Assembly: GCF_900215465.1 (NCBI RefSeq)
Contig: NZ_OBEH01000009.1
Coordinates: forward strand, 34,335-98,334
From: Flagellimonas pacifica
GTDB lineage: Bacteria; Bacteroidota; Bacteroidia; Flavobacteriales; Flavobacteriaceae
Direction of reading: 5' to 3'
Length of the DNA stretch: 64,000 nucleotides
Positions 51,470-60,847 of the stretch are shown one piece after another. The notes beneath the pieces are model-generated. The model saw only the letters and a list, made by a program, of their open reading frames with translations. It was not told the origin of the DNA and ran no database searches. Within the stretch, counting starts at the first letter, position 1, and every line of letters begins with the position of its first letter. Position numbers and translations under genes: made by a program.

Positions 51470-53674
51470 ATGTCAAGATTTTATTTTGTATTCGCTGCAG
51501 CGCTTACACCATTTCTATTTTTTGCCCAGTCTCAACCCAAAAGTTTTACTGTAAAATACATTTCTCAACCCATTAAGGTAGATGGGATTCTAGACGAATC
51601 TGTCTGGGAAACAGCAGACAGTGCACATAATTTCAATCAAAACTTTCCATCAGATTCTATTTTGGCAACTCAAAAAACAGATATTAAAATGCTGTTTGAC
51701 GATACCACATTGTATATTGGAATTAGACAAGAAACCCAAGGAAAAGACTATATAACGCCTTCTTTAAGAAGAGATTATAGAGCAGGTGGCAGTGACAATA
51801 TAAGTCTACTTTTTGACACCTTTAATGACGGGACCAATGCTTTTTTATTTGGCATCAATCCCTTAGGTGTGAGGCGAGAAGCCCTTATATCAGGAGGTGG
51901 TAGCGATAGGAATGGATTTACAACTTCTTGGGATGTAAAATGGCGAGGAGAATCCAAAATTCACGACAACTACTACATTTCAGAACTGGCCATTCCATTG
52001 ACTTCTTTCAAATTTCGGGAAGGAGAAACCAAATGGCGATTCAACAGTTACAGGTTTGATATGCAGGCCAATGAACGTAGCACCTGGATAAGAATACCGC
52101 AAAACCAGTTCATCGTCAGTCTAGCCTTTATGGGAGATATGATTTTTGAAAGACCGTTGGGAAAATCAAGAACTCCACTTGCCATAATTCCTTACTTAAA
52201 TGGATTTTCTGGAAAGGATTATGAAAATGATGATTCAAAAAATAATGTTAAGGTTGGGGGAGATGCAAAAATTGCCATAGGTAATGGTATGAACTTAGAC
52301 ATTACCGTAAATCCTGATTTCTCACAGGTGGAAGTTGATAATTTTATCACCAATCTCACCCGTTTTGAGGTTTCCCTGCCAGAAAGGCGTCAATTTTTTA
52401 TTGACAACAGTGATCTATTTGGAAATTTTGGAGGACGTAGGGATTCCAATCCATTCTTTTCAAGGAGAATAGGGATTGCCAAGGACAAGGATGATAATAC
52501 TATAGAAAACAGAATTATTGGCGGGGTACGTTTAAGTGGAAAGCTCAACAATAACCTACGCCTTGGTTTTTTAAGTATTCAAACAGAGGAAGATGCCGAA
52601 AACGAAATAGCCTCCAATAACAATATGATGCTGACCTTACAGCAAAAAGTATTCTCTAGATCCAACATTGGTATGTTCTTTATTAATAGACAAACTTTTG
52701 ACTCTCCAGATTTTTTGGATGAAAGTGAAGAATATAACAGAGTGGTTGGAATGGATTATAATTTAGCATCTGCTGACAATGTATGGAGAGGTAAAATATA
52801 TGGGCATAAATCCTTTCAACCAGATGATAGCGAGGGCAATTATTCAACCGGTGCATTCTTGGCCTATAACTCCAAGAATTATGGAGGATTTGTAGATGCC
52901 GTTTATGTTGATGAGGAATTTCAATCTGATTTAGGTTTTATTCCAAGAAAAGATATTTTTAAGGTTGCGGGAAGTGTAAACCGTAATTTTTGGCCTAAAA
53001 GTCAGGATAGCAAAATAAACAACCATGGTTTTGAAATCTTCTCCATATTTACCTGGAGACCAAATTTGGAGTACCAGAACACAGACCATATGATCAATGT
53101 TGAATGGGGGGCGGAGTTCAACAATCTATCAGAACTGGAAGCCTCCTATACCAACAATTTCATTTTTTTAACAGATGAGTTTGAACCTACCGGTAAAGAT
53201 GATGCAGTAGCTTTACCCGCCAACACTGGATATTATTTTAACGTATTTGAACTGGAGTATAGATCTGATCGCAGAAAAGCCTTTTCATACAGTCTTGAAC
53301 CTTCATATGGTGGTTTTTTCAATGGAACCAGATATTCTTTGGAAGCTGATCTGAACCTTAGGTTTCAGCCTAAGATAAATATGTCGCTAGGTCTTAATTA
53401 TGACCATATTAATTTGCCATCTCCTCACTCCAGAGCAGACATTTGGTTAGTTGCTCCGCGAGTGGATATCACTTTTAGCAAATCTGTATTTTGGTCCACT
53501 TTGGTACAATATAGCAACCAGAGGGACAATTTAGGTTTCAATTCGCGATTGCAATGGCGTTTTGCTCCACTTTCCGACCTCTTTTTGGTCTATAACGACA
53601 ATTATTTTGTAAATTCTTTTATGCCAAGGAATAGGTCCATTAACCTAAAACTAACCTACTGGCTAAATATCTAA
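51470..53674 (+). CDS. Secreted CBM9-like / DUF5916 outer-membrane-type protein
   Basis: This 734-residue protein has a signal peptide (AALTPFLFFAQSQ). Residues about 25-215 form a CBM9-like domain (KVDGILDESVWETADSAHNF, FDDTTLYIGIRQ, WRFNSYRFDMQANERSTW). DUF5916 follows, with DITVNPDFSQVEVDNF and LPERRQFFID, then a beta-barrel-like region. Such proteins are common in Bacteroidota and may sit in the outer membrane; ligand unknown. The HAD gene starts 1 nt after its stop. Confidence 0.9.
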   Translation: MSRFYFVFAAALTPFLFFAQSQPKSFTVKYISQPIKVDGILDESVWETADSAHNFNQNFPSDSILATQKTDIKMLFDDTTLYIGIRQETQGKDYITPSLRRDYRAGGSDNISLLFDTFNDGTNAFLFGINPLGVRREALISGGGSDRNGFTTSWDVKWRGESKIHDNYYISELAIPLTSFKFREGETKWRFNSYRFDMQANERSTWIRIPQNQFIVSLAFMGDMIFERPLGKSRTPLAIIPYLNGFSGKDYENDDSKNNVKVGGDAKIAIGNGMNLDITVNPDFSQVEVDNFITNLTRFEVSLPERRQFFIDNSDLFGNFGGRRDSNPFFSRRIGIAKDKDDNTIENRIIGGVRLSGKLNNNLRLGFLSIQTEEDAENEIASNNNMMLTLQQKVFSRSNIGMFFINRQTFDSPDFLDESEEYNRVVGMDYNLASADNVWRGKIYGHKSFQPDDSEGNYSTGAFLAYNSKNYGGFVDAVYVDEEFQSDLGFIPRKDIFKVAGSVNRNFWPKSQDSKINNHGFEIFSIFTWRPNLEYQNTDHMINVEWGAEFNNLSELEASYTNNFIFLTDEFEPTGKDDAVALPANTGYYFNVFELEYRSDRRKAFSYSLEPSYGGFFNGTRYSLEADLNLRFQPKINMSLGLNYDHINLPSPHSRADIWLVAPRVDITFSKSVFWSTLVQYSNQRDNLGFNSRLQWRFAPLSDLFLVYNDNYFVNSFMPRNRSINLKLTYWLNI

Positions 53675-53675
53675 A

Positions 53676-54473
53676 ATGAATTTTAAAATTCTTTGTTCCG
53701 ATTTGGACGGCACCCTGCTTTCCACAAAAAACGATGTGTCTGAATTCACCATTTCCGAAATACATCGTATTAAAGAGCAAATGCGGATTATTTTGGTTTC
53801 GGCAAGAATGCCAAAGTCCATGGTATACCTTCAAAAAAGGATGGGGATAGAACAAAACCCCATCATTTGTTACAACGGTGCATTGGTACAGAAAGAAGGC
53901 TTACAACTAAGTTCTTCAATGATTCCCATTGAACTAACAATTTACTTAAATACTATCTGCCAAACCGATAATATCAAACTTGGACTTTACCATAAAAATG
54001 AATGGTGTGTTGACCAAACTTCTGAGAGGGTACAAAAGGAAATTTTCCACACCAAAGCAGAGCCAATTCTTGAAACTACCAGTAAAACTTTGGAAAGATG
54101 GGAGAGAAACAATATTGGTCCCCATAAAATAATGCTAATGGGCACCAAAAGTACAATGGATGCCATTGCTCCTATGTTGGAAAGCAATTTCTCTTCCAAA
54201 GTAAATTGTTATCGTTCCAACGACACGCTTATTGAAATAGCTCCAAAATCCGTTTCAAAACTTTTGGCCATTAAATCCCTATTACTACCCAACGAATCTC
54301 TGGATAACGTAATTGCTTTTGGAGATAATTACAATGATGTTGAAATGTTACAGCATGTAGGCTATGGTGTAGCCGTTGAAAATGGAAGAAAAGAGGCCAA
54401 AGAAGCTGCAAAAAAGGTAACGCTTAGCAACAAAGATCATGGAGTAGCACAATTTATCAAAGACCATCTTTGA
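53676..54473 (+). CDS. Cof-type HAD phosphatase
   Basis: This 265-residue protein has HAD motif I DLDGTLLSTKND, motif II VSARMPKS, motif III Lys in SVSKLLAIKSLL and motif IV GDNYNDVEML, with the large C2B cap of the Cof/sugar-phosphatase group. It dephosphorylates small phosphometabolites such as sugar phosphates or FMN. Followed by a DUF819 transporter gene after 36 nt. Confidence 0.92.
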   Translation: MNFKILCSDLDGTLLSTKNDVSEFTISEIHRIKEQMRIILVSARMPKSMVYLQKRMGIEQNPIICYNGALVQKEGLQLSSSMIPIELTIYLNTICQTDNIKLGLYHKNEWCVDQTSERVQKEIFHTKAEPILETTSKTLERWERNNIGPHKIMLMGTKSTMDAIAPMLESNFSSKVNCYRSNDTLIEIAPKSVSKLLAIKSLLLPNESLDNVIAFGDNYNDVEMLQHVGYGVAVENGRKEAKEAAKKVTLSNKDHGVAQFIKDHL

Positions 54474-54509
54474 TTTTCCTATATTTGAAAATACTGCTAT
54501 AATAATTCT

Positions 54510-55772
54510 ATGGACCAACTACCATTCACCGAAGATACCGTAATCTTTGGTCTACTCTGTCTCTGTTTAGGTTTTGTATTTTATACTTCTTCTTTTAAAA
54601 CCGGTTTTTGGAAGAAATTCTATGGAATTGTTCCCACAGTTTTGATGTGCTATCTGTTACCGGCTATTCTGGCAAGTACGGGAATTGTAGATGAGAGCAA
54701 ATCCCAAACGTATTATATCGCCAGTAGATATCTATTACCAGCAGCTCTTATTTTAATGACTTTGAGCATAGACTTAAAAGCTATAGCCAATTTAGGTTCC
54801 AAAGCTTTGATCATGTTCCTTACAGGAACGGCGGGTATTGTTATTGGCGGACCATTGGCTATTTTGATTGTGTCCATTTTTTCACCAGAAACTGTCGGTG
54901 GAAACGATTTTGATGCTGTTTGGAGAGGTTTGGCAACCATAGCCGGTAGTTGGATCGGTGGAGGTGCCAATCAGGCAGCAATGTTGGAAGTTTTTCAATA
55001 CAACCAAGAAAAATACGGAGGTATGGTACTGATAGATATTGTTGTAGCTAACTTATGGATGGCCATACTGTTATTGGGAATTGGAAAAACCAAAAAGATT
55101 GATAAATGGTTACAAGCTGATACTTCCTCCATTGAAAAATTAAAGGAAAAAGTATCTACCTATACCGCAAAAATAGCTAGGGTAACATCCATCCATGATT
55201 TAATGATGATGTTGTTATATGCTTTTGCAGGAGTGGGCATTGCACATTTTTTAGGGCATCATTTTGCCGGATTTTTGGAAGATAACTTTGAAGTTATCCG
55301 AAACAAAGAAAAAATTCTATCCTCTCTAGGGTCCAAATTCCTTTGGATGGTGGTCTTTGCAACAGCCATTGGTATTGGATTGTCCTTTACCAAGGCCAAA
55401 AATTATGAAGGAGCTGGAGCCAGCAAGATTGGTGGAATGTTCATTTATATTTTGGTTGCCACCATTGGAATGAAAATGGATTTGGGTAAGGTTATGGAAA
55501 ACCCAGGTCTAATTGCCATTGGTTTGGTCTGGATTTTCATTCATGCCGGGCTTTTAATCCTTGTTGCCAAACTCATAAAAGCTCCCTACTTTTTCTTGGC
55601 TGTGGGAAGTCAGGCCAATGTAGGTGGGGCAGCTTCTGCACCAGTGGTAGCCGCAGAATTCCATCCTTCATTGACTTCTGTAGGTATTCTTCTAGCCGTT
55701 TTTGGCTATGTGGTGGGCACTGCCGGGGCTTACTTATGTGCTCTTTTAATGGAGGTTGCCTCAAAAGTTTAG
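54510..55772 (+). CDS. DUF819 family membrane protein
   Basis: This 420-residue protein has about ten membrane helices with the DUF819 blocks TAGIVIGGPLAI, GSWIGGGANQAAMLEVF and VGSQANVGGAASAPVVAAEF. The fold is of the bile-acid/glutamate transporter type with two inverted repeats, so a transporter is likely; substrate unknown. Confidence 0.9.
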   Translation: MDQLPFTEDTVIFGLLCLCLGFVFYTSSFKTGFWKKFYGIVPTVLMCYLLPAILASTGIVDESKSQTYYIASRYLLPAALILMTLSIDLKAIANLGSKALIMFLTGTAGIVIGGPLAILIVSIFSPETVGGNDFDAVWRGLATIAGSWIGGGANQAAMLEVFQYNQEKYGGMVLIDIVVANLWMAILLLGIGKTKKIDKWLQADTSSIEKLKEKVSTYTAKIARVTSIHDLMMMLLYAFAGVGIAHFLGHHFAGFLEDNFEVIRNKEKILSSLGSKFLWMVVFATAIGIGLSFTKAKNYEGAGASKIGGMFIYILVATIGMKMDLGKVMENPGLIAIGLVWIFIHAGLLILVAKLIKAPYFFLAVGSQANVGGAASAPVVAAEFHPSLTSVGILLAVFGYVVGTAGAYLCALLMEVASKV

Positions 55773-55934
55773 TTTTTAAAAGCCTCAAATCAAATGGATT
55801 GAGCGATTCGTCAATCCATAACAAGCATTTGTTAAACAGTCACTTACAATATAGTTGACCAAGCCTATCTTCACGCTATTAATTCATGGGGATTTGATAT
55901 TTCATGGACAATCTCCATCGCTTAATACTATCAA

Positions 55935-56798
55935 GTGGCTGGTGTTGTAGTTTACTGGAAGAATAGAAAAAAACTTTGCTTGTCCTGTATAGGTATACTC
56001 ACACTAATTTACATCACTTTTTCAAATTATTATTCCAATAACGGGCACTCTCAAAACAATGATATCATCCAAAAGGGAATATTGTTAATTGATCAAGGTA
56101 ACTATGTAGGTGCTGAAAAACATCTTGAAACCAGCTTAGAAACCTTTCCAAGTGATAATGAATTACATATTAACCTAGGCATTGTAAAAAACTTACTGGG
56201 CAAAACAAAAAAAGCGGAACATCATTATAGAACTGCATGTAGATTGGAAAAGAGCAAATCATCTAGTTTGTGTGCTTATGCCAACTTCTTGGCGCTACAT
56301 AAAAGATATGACGAAGCTGAAAGGCTTCTGGTAAGATCCATTGCAATTTCACCAAAGTCAAAAGACCCATATCTCTTTTTAATGGAAGTATATCACCGAG
56401 AGGAAAACTGGAAACAGCTTTCGGAACTTGCAAGAAAGGTACTTACGAACAACAGTTCTGATTTGTATGCTAAAAAATACTTGGAAATCTCATCCAACAA
56501 AACCTCCATACTTTCCATTTTTGAAGAAGAAGCCAGAACAACACCTAATGCACAAAATTATTTGAAATTGAGCAAAGAATATTATTATGAGAATCTCTTC
56601 GCCCAATCTTTTCATGCTGTCCAACAGGCACTGAAACTTGAGGAACAATATACCCAAGCGCACTACCAAATGGCATTGATATACGAAAAACTAGGAAATA
56701 CCAAATGTGCAAAAGCTTCTTATAGAAAAGCAACAATTCCTAATACTAATTTACTTTTAGCAACAAATAAGCAGAGAGAATTAAACCCTGATTCTTAG
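55935..56798 (+). CDS. TPR-repeat protein, membrane-anchored, unusual GTG start
   Basis: This 287-residue frame has one N-terminal membrane segment (CIGILTLIYITFSNYY, about residues 17-33) and then tetratricopeptide repeats (about 50-260): LLIDQGNYVGAEKHLETSLE, INLGIVKNLLGKTKKAEHHY, YANFLALHKRYDEAERLL and QMALIYEKLGNTKCAKASYR. No ATG exists near the start; a stop lies 9 nt before the GTG at 55935. An ATG in another frame (55902) opens a short peptide that overlaps the region, so a frameshift near 55960 is possible. Function unknown. Confidence 0.7.
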   Translation: MAGVVVYWKNRKKLCLSCIGILTLIYITFSNYYSNNGHSQNNDIIQKGILLIDQGNYVGAEKHLETSLETFPSDNELHINLGIVKNLLGKTKKAEHHYRTACRLEKSKSSSLCAYANFLALHKRYDEAERLLVRSIAISPKSKDPYLFLMEVYHREENWKQLSELARKVLTNNSSDLYAKKYLEISSNKTSILSIFEEEARTTPNAQNYLKLSKEYYYENLFAQSFHAVQQALKLEEQYTQAHYQMALIYEKLGNTKCAKASYRKATIPNTNLLLATNKQRELNPDS

Positions 56799-56908
56799 CC
56801 CGTTCAATATTATTTCAGTATTCTTTCTTTAAATTATCTCCATCTCTTTAGTCTACAGCTAAGGTATTTCAATAAATATTTTGATATTTGCCTCGCTAAA
56901 TTTTTAAA

Positions 56909-57601
56909 ATGAAGAGGATTCTATTTGTATTGGTATTTGGTATTGCCTTTTTGTCTTGTGAAAAAAAGACCGAAAGCACGATGACTGTTTCTGGTAATAT
57001 TAAAGGTCTGAAAAAAGGAACGCTTTTTTTGCAACATTTCCAAGATTCTACTTTGGTAGCATTGGATTCTTTGGAGATTGAAGGAAACGGTGCATTCTCT
57101 TTTTCGCAAGAGGTTAAAACTCCTGAGCTATTCTACCTCTATCTCAAGAAGGAGGATAACAACGATATCAATGACCGAATTCCATTTTTTGGAGAGTCAG
57201 GGGAGATAATAATAAACACCTCTTGGAATACTTTTGATATGGGCCCTGAAATTTATGGATCAAAATCCCATGAAAAGTTCCAGGAGTTCAATGATATGAT
57301 GACCAATTTTAATCTTCGCGAACTAACGCTTATCCAAAAAAGTGGATTGCCCAAGTTTCAGGAAGATTCGTTGGCTTTGGATTCCATTCAAAACCTGGTA
57401 AATCAAAATATAGTGGGTAAATACCGGTATACGCTCAATTTTGGTCTAAACAATGGTGATTCTTATGTAACACCCTACATCATGTTGACATCAGCTTTAG
57501 AAGCCAATCCAAAGTATTTAGATTCTGTGTACAAAGTATTAACGCCCAAAGTGGCATCTTCCAAATACGGAGAAGAATTTAAAAGATTTTTGGATAAGTA
57601 A
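56909..57601 (+). CDS. DUF4369 lipoprotein
   Basis: This 230-residue protein has a lipoprotein signal (VFGIAFLSCEKK, Cys17) and a DUF4369 domain (about 25-115): TVSGNIKGLKKGTLFLQHFQ, GNGAFSFSQEVKTPELFYLY. DUF4369 often precedes a thioredoxin domain in Bacteroidota, but here no CxxC or thioredoxin region follows, so this copy is the domain alone. Function unknown. Confidence 0.85.
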   Translation: MKRILFVLVFGIAFLSCEKKTESTMTVSGNIKGLKKGTLFLQHFQDSTLVALDSLEIEGNGAFSFSQEVKTPELFYLYLKKEDNNDINDRIPFFGESGEIIINTSWNTFDMGPEIYGSKSHEKFQEFNDMMTNFNLRELTLIQKSGLPKFQEDSLALDSIQNLVNQNIVGKYRYTLNFGLNNGDSYVTPYIMLTSALEANPKYLDSVYKVLTPKVASSKYGEEFKRFLDK

Positions 57602-57609
57602 AAACCTGG

Positions 57610-57882
57610 TTAACTTCCAAGTTTATTTAGTTCTTCTACCAATTCAGTAGCTTTTTCCTCTAACTGCGCACGAATATCCTTAAAGTGTGCCTTGTTATTG
57701 TCCACGTCTTTTTGGTGAATTTTATCCATGAGGTCATCAAACACCGCAATGGCCTTATCAATAATAATTGTTCCTTCTTCGGAATCCCTATTATTGGAAC
57801 CAGCTTCCCATAGATAAACTGCTTCAATGATATCTCCCAAAACAAAATTGACATCCTTCTTTAAATCACGAATACTTGCCAT
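57610..57882 (-). CDS. Small helical protein of unknown function
   Basis: This 90-residue acidic protein starts MASIRDLKKDVNFVLGDIIE and is predicted all-helical (DLMDKIHQKDVDNNKAHFKD, EKATELVEELNKLGS). No signal or membrane segment. Its position just after manA in the same direction suggests co-transcription, but the role is not clear. Confidence 0.7.
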   Translation of the reverse strand: MASIRDLKKDVNFVLGDIIEAVYLWEAGSNNRDSEEGTIIIDKAIAVFDDLMDKIHQKDVDNNKAHFKDIRAQLEEKATELVEELNKLGS

Positions 57883-57906
57883 ACTACTGTTTTTTCAAAT
57901 GTACTA

Positions 57907-58875
57907 TTAAATGGTTACTTCTAAAAGTTTAGCTCCCTTGGTATCAATATGGATTGACTTGCTTTCCGCCGCAACGAGTAGTGTCTCTCCTTTTTTTATT
58001 GATACAGAACCCCAATCGTTGGTAATCTCAGCCTCTCCTCCAACACACATATAAATGGTAAAAGAATCCCTTTCAGAAACATCTTGATCCAGATTATCAT
58101 TAAGTTCCAAGAAATTGGTCTTAAAATAAGGGCAATCCACCATTTCGTTTACTGCATCCTGCTTATTGGAATAGTTTACTTTAAAATCATCCTTTTTAGA
58201 ATAATCAATGGCATCCATAGCCAAATCTGTATGTAACTCACGTAGATTCCCATTTTTATCCCTTCGGTTAAAGTCAAATACTCTATAGGTAACATCAGAT
58301 GTTTGTTGAATCTCAGCCAACAGCACTCCTGCTCCAATAGCGTGAATTTTACCGGTATTTATAAAAAAGGTGTCCCCTTCCGTTACTTCTTCATAATTCA
58401 TCAAATCCAGAAGGGTATCATTCTCAAGGCTTTCTACATACTCTTCTTTTTCTACATCTTTATTGAACCCCACAATGAGTTTGGCACCGGGGTCTGCATC
58501 CATTACATACCACATTTCCGTTTTGCCAAATGAATCGTGCCTTTTTTTGGCCAGTTCATCATTAGGGTGTAATTGAATGGATAAATCCTGTTTAGCGTCT
58601 ATAAACTTTATAAGGATTGGAAAATCCTTTCCAAATCGTTCCACAACACTTTTACCCAACAACTCTTCAGCTCTTTCATTAATCAAAGCCTGTAAAGATG
58701 TTCCACTAAAAACGCCATTGGAAACTTCTGAAATATCTCCACGAACCCCGGAAAGTTCCCAACTTTCACCAGTGATATCGCTTTCTATGGGTTTCCGTAA
58801 TACATCTTTAAGTTTAGTTCCTCCCCAAAGACGTTCTTTAAGAATTGGGGTAAATTTTAAGGGGTATAATGCCAT
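57907..58875 (-). CDS. manA: Mannose-6-phosphate isomerase, class I
   Basis: This 322-residue zinc enzyme interconverts mannose-6-P and fructose-6-P. Cupin zinc ligands appear in IQLHPNDELAKKRH and FINTGKIHAIGAGVLL, with the signature HAIGAGVLLAEIQQTSDVTY. The N-terminal LKERLWGGTKL is typical of short bacterial class I enzymes. It is 1 nt after queD, so it shares an operon with queD and idi. Confidence 0.93.
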   Translation of the reverse strand: MALYPLKFTPILKERLWGGTKLKDVLRKPIESDITGESWELSGVRGDISEVSNGVFSGTSLQALINERAEELLGKSVVERFGKDFPILIKFIDAKQDLSIQLHPNDELAKKRHDSFGKTEMWYVMDADPGAKLIVGFNKDVEKEEYVESLENDTLLDLMNYEEVTEGDTFFINTGKIHAIGAGVLLAEIQQTSDVTYRVFDFNRRDKNGNLRELHTDLAMDAIDYSKKDDFKVNYSNKQDAVNEMVDCPYFKTNFLELNDNLDQDVSERDSFTIYMCVGGEAEITNDWGSVSIKKGETLLVAAESKSIHIDTKGAKLLEVTI

Positions 58876-58876
58876 T

Positions 58877-59284
58877 TTATCCTGAATAAGTTACAAAGTT
58901 ACGAGGTGTTTCATAAAGTATCACCTCTAATTTCTTGGTTTCTTCTATGTGGGGTCTAAGTTTATTCCAAATGACTACTGCAATGTTCTCTGCTGTTGGA
59001 TTCAAATTTTTAAACTCAGGAACATCTGCATTAAGATTTTTATGATCCAGCGATTCCTCTACATGCATTCTAATCAAATCCTTAAGTACTTTCAAATCTA
59101 TAACAAAGCCGGTTTCTTGATCAATCTCCCCTTCTACACTAACAATAAGTTCATAATTGTGTCCATGATACCTTGGGTTGTTACATTTACCGAAAACAGC
59201 ATTGTTCTTTTCTGGACTCCAATCCGGTCTATGTAATCTATGGGCGGCATTAAAGCTCGCCTTTCTGCTGACCTTAACCTTCAT
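58877..59284 (-). CDS. queD: 6-pyruvoyl-tetrahydropterin synthase / 6-carboxytetrahydropterin synthase family
   Basis: This 135-residue protein has zinc-ligand His in FNAAHRLHRPDW and YHGHNYELIVSV, the catalytic Asp region DLKVLKDLI, and Glu in NPTAENIAVVIW. Cys in GKCNNPRYHGHN is the catalytic Cys. The family covers QueD (queuosine precursor) and PTPS; the length is nearest QueD but the two are hard to separate by eye. It overlaps idi by 11 nt. Confidence 0.88.
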   Translation of the reverse strand: MKVKVSRKASFNAAHRLHRPDWSPEKNNAVFGKCNNPRYHGHNYELIVSVEGEIDQETGFVIDLKVLKDLIRMHVEESLDHKNLNADVPEFKNLNPTAENIAVVIWNKLRPHIEETKKLEVILYETPRNFVTYSG

Positions 59285-59813
59285 CTTGATTGGCGTTATC
59301 CATTAAATGATTGTAGAAACGTTCAAAGATTATTTTGAACCATACTGTATATTGTCCAGGGTTAGCGGCGATGTCTTCCTTTATGGCTGATGGACACATC
59401 CATTTCCAATCTTCAACTTCTTCAGGATTTATTGATGGATTCCCATTGTAGTGCCCAATCATCACATGATCTAACTCATGCTCCGTAAGTCCATTATCAA
59501 ATGGAGCTTTATAAATAAAGGAAAACAATTCTTTAAGTTCAGTTTGAAAACCCATTTCTTCCAAAAGTCGACGCTTGCCAGCTTCTATATTGGTTTCTCC
59601 ATCTCGTTGGTGACTACAGCAAGTATTGGTCCAAAGCAATGGTGAATGATATTTATCCCCAGCTCGTTGTTGAAGCATGGTCTCTCCATGATCATTCATA
59701 ATAAAAACAGAAAAAGCCCTATGCAGAACCGCTTTTTCATGGGCTTCCATTTTAGGCATCAAACCAATGGGCTCATCGGCTTGATTGACCAATATCACAT
59801 TTTCCTCTTTCAT
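59274..59813 (-). CDS. idi: Isopentenyl-diphosphate delta-isomerase, type I
   Basis: This 179-residue Nudix-fold enzyme has HRAFSVFIMNDHGETMLQQR, active-site Cys in TNTCCSHQRDGE and the Nudix-like Glu in RRLLEEMGF. It equilibrates IPP and DMAPP, feeding the carotenoid pathway encoded at 8.6-11.4 kb. It is the first gene of the idi-queD-manA unit. Confidence 0.94.
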   Translation of the reverse strand: MKEENVILVNQADEPIGLMPKMEAHEKAVLHRAFSVFIMNDHGETMLQQRAGDKYHSPLLWTNTCCSHQRDGETNIEAGKRRLLEEMGFQTELKELFSFIYKAPFDNGLTEHELDHVMIGHYNGNPSINPEEVEDWKWMCPSAIKEDIAANPGQYTVWFKIIFERFYNHLMDNANQDEG

Positions 59814-59885
59814 AGGGTAAAAATATGACGTTTGTCAAGAAATATCCAGATACAGTCCTTAAAATGTTACTAAAACTGTTGAATT

Positions 59886-60842
59886 CTAAAAGAAGCGCGG
59901 GGATTTAAGGTTGCCAAGATTTTTAATAAAATCATATCGGAGAATTACTTCAAAGGATCCATCATTGAAGGTCGCCGCCCCTAAATCCGTGATTTCACGA
60001 TCATAGGCTACACCAATAAAAAACTCATCGGATATCCTGAAACCAAAAAGACCGCTGAAAGCTGCATCCCATCGATACGCCAATCCGCCAATAAACTTTT
60101 CATTCAACATAAAATTGGCAGACAAATCTACTTGTACTGGTGCTCCTTTGACCGCTTTGGTCAAAAGTGTTGGTTTAAACTTCAAAAAAGGATTTAAATC
60201 CCATACATATCCCGTAATCAAATATAAGTTTACTTGTTCCGTGGCGGTAGAAATAGAAGCCTCATCAAAATGAGTGGTTTCCAGCAACCTAGGTGCAGAG
60301 ACTCCAGCATAAAAACGTTCTGTATGATAATAAATTCCTGCTCCAACATTTGGAGAGAATTTATTTCTGATATCCTGTTGTGATTGCAATTGAGGGTCAA
60401 TCTCAAACTCGTCCAATTCTGAATATCTAATATCCAACATATGGGCACTACCCTTAAGTCCAAAACTTAATTTAGCATCTAATGACGTTTGAATGGTATA
60501 GGAGAAATCCACATCAAAATAGGTTTCCGAAGTAGGACCTATTTTATCATTGACCACAGAAACCCCTACACCTACTCCTCTATAGCCCATTGGCGTATGG
60601 AGATTAAGGGTCTGTGTTTCTGGCGCACCATCCAACCCTAACCACTGGTTACGATAAAGGGCTGCAATGCTCAAGTGTCCTCTAGAACCTGCATAGGCCG
60701 GGTTAACACTAACTGTATTGTACATATATTGCGTGTATTGGGCATCTTGTTGACCATAAACACAGCCCATAATACCAAATACACATACAAAAAGTTGCTG
60801 TAGTATTCTTTTCTTAAATGTTTTGTTCTCCACAGTAATCAT
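59886..60842 (-). CDS. PorP/SprF family type IX secretion system membrane protein
   Basis: This 318-residue protein has a signal peptide ending near GCVYGQ and the PorP/SprF opening DAQYTQYMYNTVSVNPAYAG SRG. Beta-strand pattern ends in LRYDFI, typical of an outer-membrane barrel. These proteins help attach or secrete a specific partner adhesin; here the adhesin gene lies 5 nt upstream, forming a pair. Confidence 0.92.
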   Translation of the reverse strand: MITVENKTFKKRILQQLFVCVFGIMGCVYGQQDAQYTQYMYNTVSVNPAYAGSRGHLSIAALYRNQWLGLDGAPETQTLNLHTPMGYRGVGVGVSVVNDKIGPTSETYFDVDFSYTIQTSLDAKLSFGLKGSAHMLDIRYSELDEFEIDPQLQSQQDIRNKFSPNVGAGIYYHTERFYAGVSAPRLLETTHFDEASISTATEQVNLYLITGYVWDLNPFLKFKPTLLTKAVKGAPVQVDLSANFMLNEKFIGGLAYRWDAAFSGLFGFRISDEFFIGVAYDREITDLGAATFNDGSFEVILRYDFIKNLGNLKSPRFF

Positions 60843-60847
60843 CTCTT

